A stretch of DNA of 7,148 nt from Candidatus Aminicenantota bacterium (lineage in GTDB: Bacteria > Acidobacteriota > Aminicenantia > Aminicenantales > JAFGAV01). Positions 3,903-7,148 of the stretch are shown one piece after another (within the stretch, counting starts at the first letter, position 1; every line of letters starts with the position of its first letter). The DNA is taken from assembly GCA_016867615.1 (NCBI GenBank), contig VGJG01000082.1, positions 1 to 7,148 of the forward strand, written 5' to 3'. The notes beneath the pieces were generated by a model. It had not been told where the DNA came from, searched no databases, and saw nothing but the letters and a program-made list of their open reading frames with translations. A program made the translations under genes and the position numbers.

Positions 3903-6305
3903 TCAGGACACGCGGACGGGGATGCGCGCGGTTTCCGAGCCCAGATCCCGGAACCAGGCGACCTGCTCCCGGACCATATCGAATTCGAGGAGGTAGCTGC
4001 CGGGTTTGTCGGGCGCCCGGACGTCCAGGCCGATGACCGTCTCCCCGCCGGGCGGCAGGTCCGCCTCGAGGTCGGCCCGGCCGTCATCGACGCGCAGAGA
4101 ACGGCCGTCCTCCTCCAGCCAGTGGTTTCCCAGGCGGACCGCCCCGGCGCCGGCCGGGTCGCGCCCGGCCTGCCAGGCCACCGGGCTCTCGTTGCAGACG
4201 CGGACGGAGACACGGCGGCGTTCCCCCGCCTTCAGGGAAAGCTTGCCGACCTCCGGGCTGAGACGCGCCCGGGCCGCGGCGGCCGTTTCGGCGTCCCGGG
4301 CGGCGATCGCGGCCAGGGCTGCGGCCAGGTCGACGGCCGAGCGGGCGCCCGACCTGGAAACCGTATACAAATAGCCGTGCCAATCGCCGCGCTGACCGTC
4401 CTCGCGGAGGTCGACGACCTTCCCCCCCGCCTCCTCCACCCAGGCCGCCACGCGTTGCGGACGGGCGCCGTACATCGGCAGCTTCGTCCCGCACGGCCCT
4501 TTCTCCGGGTCATCTTCCGGACGGCGGACCGGCTTGTCCTCGGACTTCAGCTCGCTCGGGAAGCCGCGCTTCTTGGCCTTGACCCGGACGCGGACCCTCG
4601 CCGTCGGGCTGCCTTTCCGGGCGAACCAGGAGACATCCTCCTGGACCATGTCCAGCTCGAGAAGATACCGCCCCGGCCGGGCGGGCGCGCGGACCCAGAT
4701 ACGGAACGGGACTTCGGTCCCCGGCGCCATGTCCTGCGGAAGCTGGGCCCGGCCGTCGTCGGAGACGAGGACGCGGCCCCTTCCGTCCAGCCAGTGATTG
4801 GCCAGGTTAAGCACCCAACGCCCTCCCGGCTCCCCACGGGCCGGCCAGGTGACGGGGCTGTCGTTCCTGACCAGGACGGAGAGGACGATGTCCGAATCCT
4901 CCACGGCCGTGAGCCTTTTCTCGGCCGGCTTCAACCGGGCCCGGAACGCGCTCTCGGGAAGCGGCGCGAGCGGCACGCCGGCCGCCTCGACCCGCCTGGT
5001 GCCCTTCTCGTCCGGCAGCTGGAAGACGGCCACTCCCTCGGGGGCGAGGACCCGGACGAACTCCCGGATGTACTTGGCGAACAATTCCGGGGGCATGTGC
5101 TGGAGGACGATGTTGGAATAGACGAGGTCGAAGCGGCCGTCCTCGAACAGCTTCAGGTCCGCGGCGGCGTTCACCTGGAACCGGCACCGGTCGCCGCGGG
5201 CGTTCAACTTGCGGGCGAGCTCGATCATCGACGGGGCGATGTCGACCCCGTCGCAGGATTCGAAATAGCCGCCGAGCGCCTGGGTCAAACGGCCCGCCCC
5301 GCAGCCGAAATCGAGGGCCCGGCTGCGGCCGACGGCCGGCTCGAGGGTTTGGACGTAGGCCATCAGGGCGTCGACCTCCCGGGTCCCCGTCTCGAAAAAC
5401 TCCCGGGGCGACCACCGGCCGTGGCGCATGGACGGACAGCTCAGGTTGGACCACAGGGGGTCCTCCTCGCCGAAGCGGTTCCATTGACGCTGCAGGGATT
5501 CGAGTTCCCCGGCCGTTTTCCCGCTCTCGGAGGAAGGCCGCCCCTCGTCGTCCGTTCCGGGAAGGCTGCGCCGGTCCCCGATCTTCTTGACCCGCGATCC
5601 GGTGACGACGCTGTACTCGGGCAGGGAGTGCGTGACGACCGAGCCCGCGCCCACGACCGACCCGCGGCCGATCGTCACCCCGTCGAGGACGATCACCCCC
5701 GCCCCCAGCCAGACGTCCTGGCCGATGTCGATCCCGCCCCTGTGGAGCGAGGGCTGGAACATGATGGGCACGTCGATCCGGTCGAGACTGTGGTTTCCGC
5801 CGGCGACGAGATAGCAGTCGCCCGCCAGGAAGCAGTATTTCCCCAGCCTGACGCGCGACTCGCTGAGGATCGTGCACCGGGAGGAGATGTTGCAGAAGTC
5901 CCCGACCTCGATCGACCCCTCCTTGCAGGACAGGATCGCCGAGCGTCCCAGGTAGACGTTCGCCCCGATGTCCAGGCCGGCGTTCGCCTCGCCCTTGGCG
6001 TCCAGGACGACGCCGTCGTCGATCACCGCGCCGTCGCCCAGTCGGATCTTGTGGGGATGGCGGAAGGTGACGTCCCGGCCGAAGATGACCCCGCGCCCCA
6101 CCCGCCCGAAGAGCGAGGGATAGGCCAGCCGGCGGAGGGCGAAGCCCAGGGCCCCCGGGATCCGGGCGAAGAGCAGGTTGGCCAGCTCATACCAGACCAT
6201 GCCCGCCAGGTCCCTGCGCCCGGAAAAAAGCCGGGAGTACTTTCCGGCCAGGGAGCGCCGCCCGCTCATCAGCTCCTTCTGGGTGCTGCCCGGGAAGTCG
6301 CTCAT
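3903..6305 (-). CDS. Fusion protein: hexapeptide acyltransferase + SAM methyltransferase + two NHWL-type beta-sandwich-like domains
   Basis: An uninterrupted 800-residue ORF. Residues about 35-245 are a left-handed beta-helix acyltransferase of the WbbJ/WcaF kind: hexapeptide repeats, a likely catalytic H172 in GGNHSLD, and the closing WLGAGVIVLDGVTIG and GAGSVVTHSLPEYSVV. A polar linker (246-265) leads to a class I methyltransferase core (266-435) with ALDFGCGAG (330-338), the acidic residue D355 (GVDIAPSM), and YSNIVLQHMPPE (396-407). Residues 454-575 and 678-799 are two copies of one domain with NHWL, DDGRA and YLLE-DMV motifs. Between them, 608-652 (MYGARPQRVAAW ... GYLYTV) looks like the last helix and strands of the methyltransferase, so copy one interrupts that domain. 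An Ala-rich helix (653-680) precedes copy two. The start at 6305 has a GGGGG-type site 9 nt upstream; an ATG at 6269 is an alternative. It lies 17 nt after the glycosyltransferase gene. The probable role, modification of a surface glycan by O-acetylation and methylation, is inferred. Confidence 0.88.
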   Translation of the reverse strand: MSDFPGSTQKELMSGRRSLAGKYSRLFSGRRDLAGMVWYELANLLFARIPGALGFALRRLAYPSLFGRVGRGVIFGRDVTFRHPHKIRLGDGAVIDDGVVLDAKGEANAGLDIGANVYLGRSAILSCKEGSIEVGDFCNISSRCTILSESRVRLGKYCFLAGDCYLVAGGNHSLDRIDVPIMFQPSLHRGGIDIGQDVWLGAGVIVLDGVTIGRGSVVGAGSVVTHSLPEYSVVTGSRVKKIGDRRSLPGTDDEGRPSSESGKTAGELESLQRQWNRFGEEDPLWSNLSCPSMRHGRWSPREFFETGTREVDALMAYVQTLEPAVGRSRALDFGCGAGRLTQALGGYFESCDGVDIAPSMIELARKLNARGDRCRFQVNAAADLKLFEDGRFDLVYSNIVLQHMPPELFAKYIREFVRVLAPEGVAVFQLPDEKGTRRVEAAGVPLAPLPESAFRARLKPAEKRLTAVEDSDIVLSVLVRNDSPVTWPARGEPGGRWVLNLANHWLDGRGRVLVSDDGRAQLPQDMAPGTEVPFRIWVRAPARPGRYLLELDMVQEDVSWFARKGSPTARVRVRVKAKKRGFPSELKSEDKPVRRPEDDPEKGPCGTKLPMYGARPQRVAAWVEEAGGKVVDLREDGQRGDWHGYLYTVSRSGARSAVDLAAALAAIAARDAETAAAARARLSPEVGKLSLKAGERRRVSVRVCNESPVAWQAGRDPAGAGAVRLGNHWLEEDGRSLRVDDGRADLEADLPPGGETVIGLDVRAPDKPGSYLLEFDMVREQVAWFRDLGSETARIPVRVS
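3909..4274 (-). repeat. NHWL/DDGRA domain, copy 2 (C-terminal)
   Basis: This encodes residues 678-799, ending one residue before the stop codon. The motifs match copy 1 in the same spacing: N705-SPV-W711, NHWL (727-730), DDGRA (740-744), VRAP (762-765), YLLE (771-774), DMV (776-778) and WF (784-785). The copies differ most at residues 690-700 and 712-725. At about 49% identity the duplication is not recent, and conservation is concentrated in the motifs, suggesting both copies are under selection. Confidence 0.8.
4581..4946 (-). repeat. NHWL/DDGRA domain, copy 1 (inside the methyltransferase)
   Basis: This encodes residues 454-575 of the fusion protein. Key residues are N481-SPV-W487, NHWL (503-506), DDGRA (516-520), VRAP (538-541), YLLE (547-550), DMV (552-554) and WF (560-561). 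Alternating hydrophobic patterns and several Pro-Gly turns suggest a beta-sandwich. It aligns with copy 2 over 122 residues with no gap and a constant offset of 224 residues (672 bp). About 60 positions are identical in a hand alignment. Ligand binding to sugar is a guess. Confidence 0.8.
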
Positions 6306-6322
6306 GCCGTCGCCCCCTGCGC

Positions 6323-7148
6323 TCAGGCCTCCGGGCCCCCGGCGGCCGGTCTCCGGGACAGGACGCCCTCGACGTGGTAGATCCGGATCCGGTGGGTGGC
6401 GAAATAAATGCGGGAAATGACCTCGGCCAGCAGCCCGGTCAGGACGAGCTGCAGCCCGACGATCATCAGCAGGACGGCCAGGATGAGGTTCCCCTGGTTG
6501 TCCCGGATCGGCCAGCCGAAAAAGTAATGTCCGGCGGTCAGCAGCAGCGCCAGGGAGAACCCCATGCCGCCCAGGAAGAGTCCCACCAGCCCGAAGAGCT
6601 GCAGCGGCCGGTCGATGAAGCTGATCAGGAACTTCACGGTCAGGAGGTCGAAGAACACCCTCCGGACGCGCGACAGGCCGTACTTGGACTTGCCCTTGGG
6701 GCGGACGATGTTGGTGATGGGGATCTCGACGATCTTCACTCCCGTCCGGCTGATCAGGGCCGGGATGAAGCGATGGAGCTCCCCGTAGAGGCGCAGGTCC
6801 TTGAGGACCTCCCGGCGGTAGGCCTTGAAGGTCGTGCCGAAGTCGTGGATGGGCACGCCCGACAGGCTCCGCATCATCCGGTTCGCCGCCCAGGAGGGGG
6901 CCTTGCGCAGCACGGGGTTGTCGACGCGCTTCTTGCGCCAGCCGCTGACGATGTCGTAGCCCTCGTCGATCTTCTCCAGGAAGCGGGGGATCTCGGCCGG
7001 GTCGTGCTGCAGGTCGCCGTCCATAGAGACGACGATCTCGCCCCGGCTGAAATCGAACCCGGCCTGGAGGCCGGCCGTCTGGCCGAAATTGCGCTTGAGA
7101 CGGATGACATGCAGGCGCGGGTCGCGGCGGTGGAGGGCCGCCAGCCGC
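6323..7148 (-). CDS. Family 2 glycosyltransferase with two C-terminal membrane segments (GtrB/DPM1-like), 5' end cut
   Basis: The last 274 residues are visible; the frame is open to the right edge, so the ATG at 7022-7024 is internal. The visible start, RLAALHRRDPRLHVIRLKRN, leads into NFGQTAGLQAGFD and the metal and nucleotide-binding DGD of MDGDLQHDP (DGD at visible residues 43-45). EGYDIVSGWR, HDFGTTFKAYRREV, GELHRFIPAL and RPKGKSKYGLSR follow. These are the family signatures of enzymes that move a sugar from a nucleotide donor to polyprenyl phosphate or a related lipid-linked acceptor at the cytoplasmic face. Two hydrophobic spans lie at about 184-207 and 221-245. A basic tail ends at PEA. 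The missing N-terminus should carry the first nucleotide-binding strand. It is the upstream gene of an operon with the acyltransferase-methyltransferase fusion, separated by only 17 nt. The sugar and acceptor are not determinable here. Confidence 0.92.
   Translation of the reverse strand, partial: RLAALHRRDPRLHVIRLKRNFGQTAGLQAGFDFSRGEIVVSMDGDLQHDPAEIPRFLEKIDEGYDIVSGWRKKRVDNPVLRKAPSWAANRMMRSLSGVPIHDFGTTFKAYRREVLKDLRLYGELHRFIPALISRTGVKIVEIPITNIVRPKGKSKYGLSRVRRVFFDLLTVKFLISFIDRPLQLFGLVGLFLGGMGFSLALLLTAGHYFFGWPIRDNQGNLILAVLLMIVGLQLVLTGLLAEVISRIYFATHRIRIYHVEGVLSRRPAAGGPEA

Noticed and set aside
4807..5877. A 356-codon minus-strand frame inside the fusion gene
   Set aside because: It is an alternate frame of the fusion, rich in Arg, Gly and Pro, and the motifs of the acyltransferase and methyltransferase are all in the other frame.
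4122..6380. A 752-codon open frame on the plus strand opposite the fusion gene
   Set aside because: Its codons are exactly in register with the minus-strand codons, so it stays open simply because TCA, TTA and CTA are rare in this high-G+C gene. The translation is Pro/Arg/Gly/Asp-rich with no recognisable domain.
1..7148. CRISPR arrays, tRNA or rRNA genes, insertion sequences, integrase or attachment sites
   Set aside because: I looked on both strands and found no spaced direct repeats, cloverleaf-like sequence, transposase motifs or flanking repeats. The only repeat is the protein-level duplication inside the fusion gene.

Overview
This is a bacterial window of high G+C content with short intergenic gaps. 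It suggests a Gram-negative-type organism: there is an exported Deg-family protease with a signal peptide, and a polyprenyl-phosphate-type glycosyltransferase gene directly followed by a glycan-modifying type of protein. I cannot assign a species. An Acidobacteriota- or Aminicenantota-like uncultured lineage is only a guess from overall style.

Layout, left to right. On the minus strand at the left edge is the start of a PP-loop ATPase gene (1-88, cut by the window). Just upstream of it in the same direction is a 60-residue single-span membrane protein (142-324). The 127-bp gap at 325-451 carries two well-formed divergent sigma70-type promoters. One drives the small membrane gene, with a normal leader and Shine-Dalgarno. 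The other drives a class I SAM methyltransferase (452-1225, plus strand) and is placed so that its transcript would start almost at the ATG. A convergent minus-strand gene (1245-2723) encodes an exported trypsin-like serine protease with two PDZ-type domains, resembling the plant Deg2/Deg9/Deg10 branch. It is divergent from an AlkD-family DNA glycosylase (2913-3656, plus strand).

After a 246-bp gap with a strong hairpin, the right half is a minus-strand operon entering from beyond the window. A family 2 glycosyltransferase with two C-terminal membrane segments (6323 to past 7148) is followed 17 nt later by an 800-residue fusion protein (3903-6305). The fusion joins a left-handed beta-helix acyltransferase, a class I methyltransferase, and two copies of an NHWL/DDGRA-motif, probably beta-sandwich, domain. 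One of these copies appears to be inserted inside the methyltransferase fold.

The best candidate for something little described is this fusion and its glycosyltransferase partner. They look like a lipid-linked sugar transferase plus a single polypeptide that could acetylate and methylate the same glycan, with two putative recognition modules. The genes on the left half appear to be independent housekeeping or stress genes.
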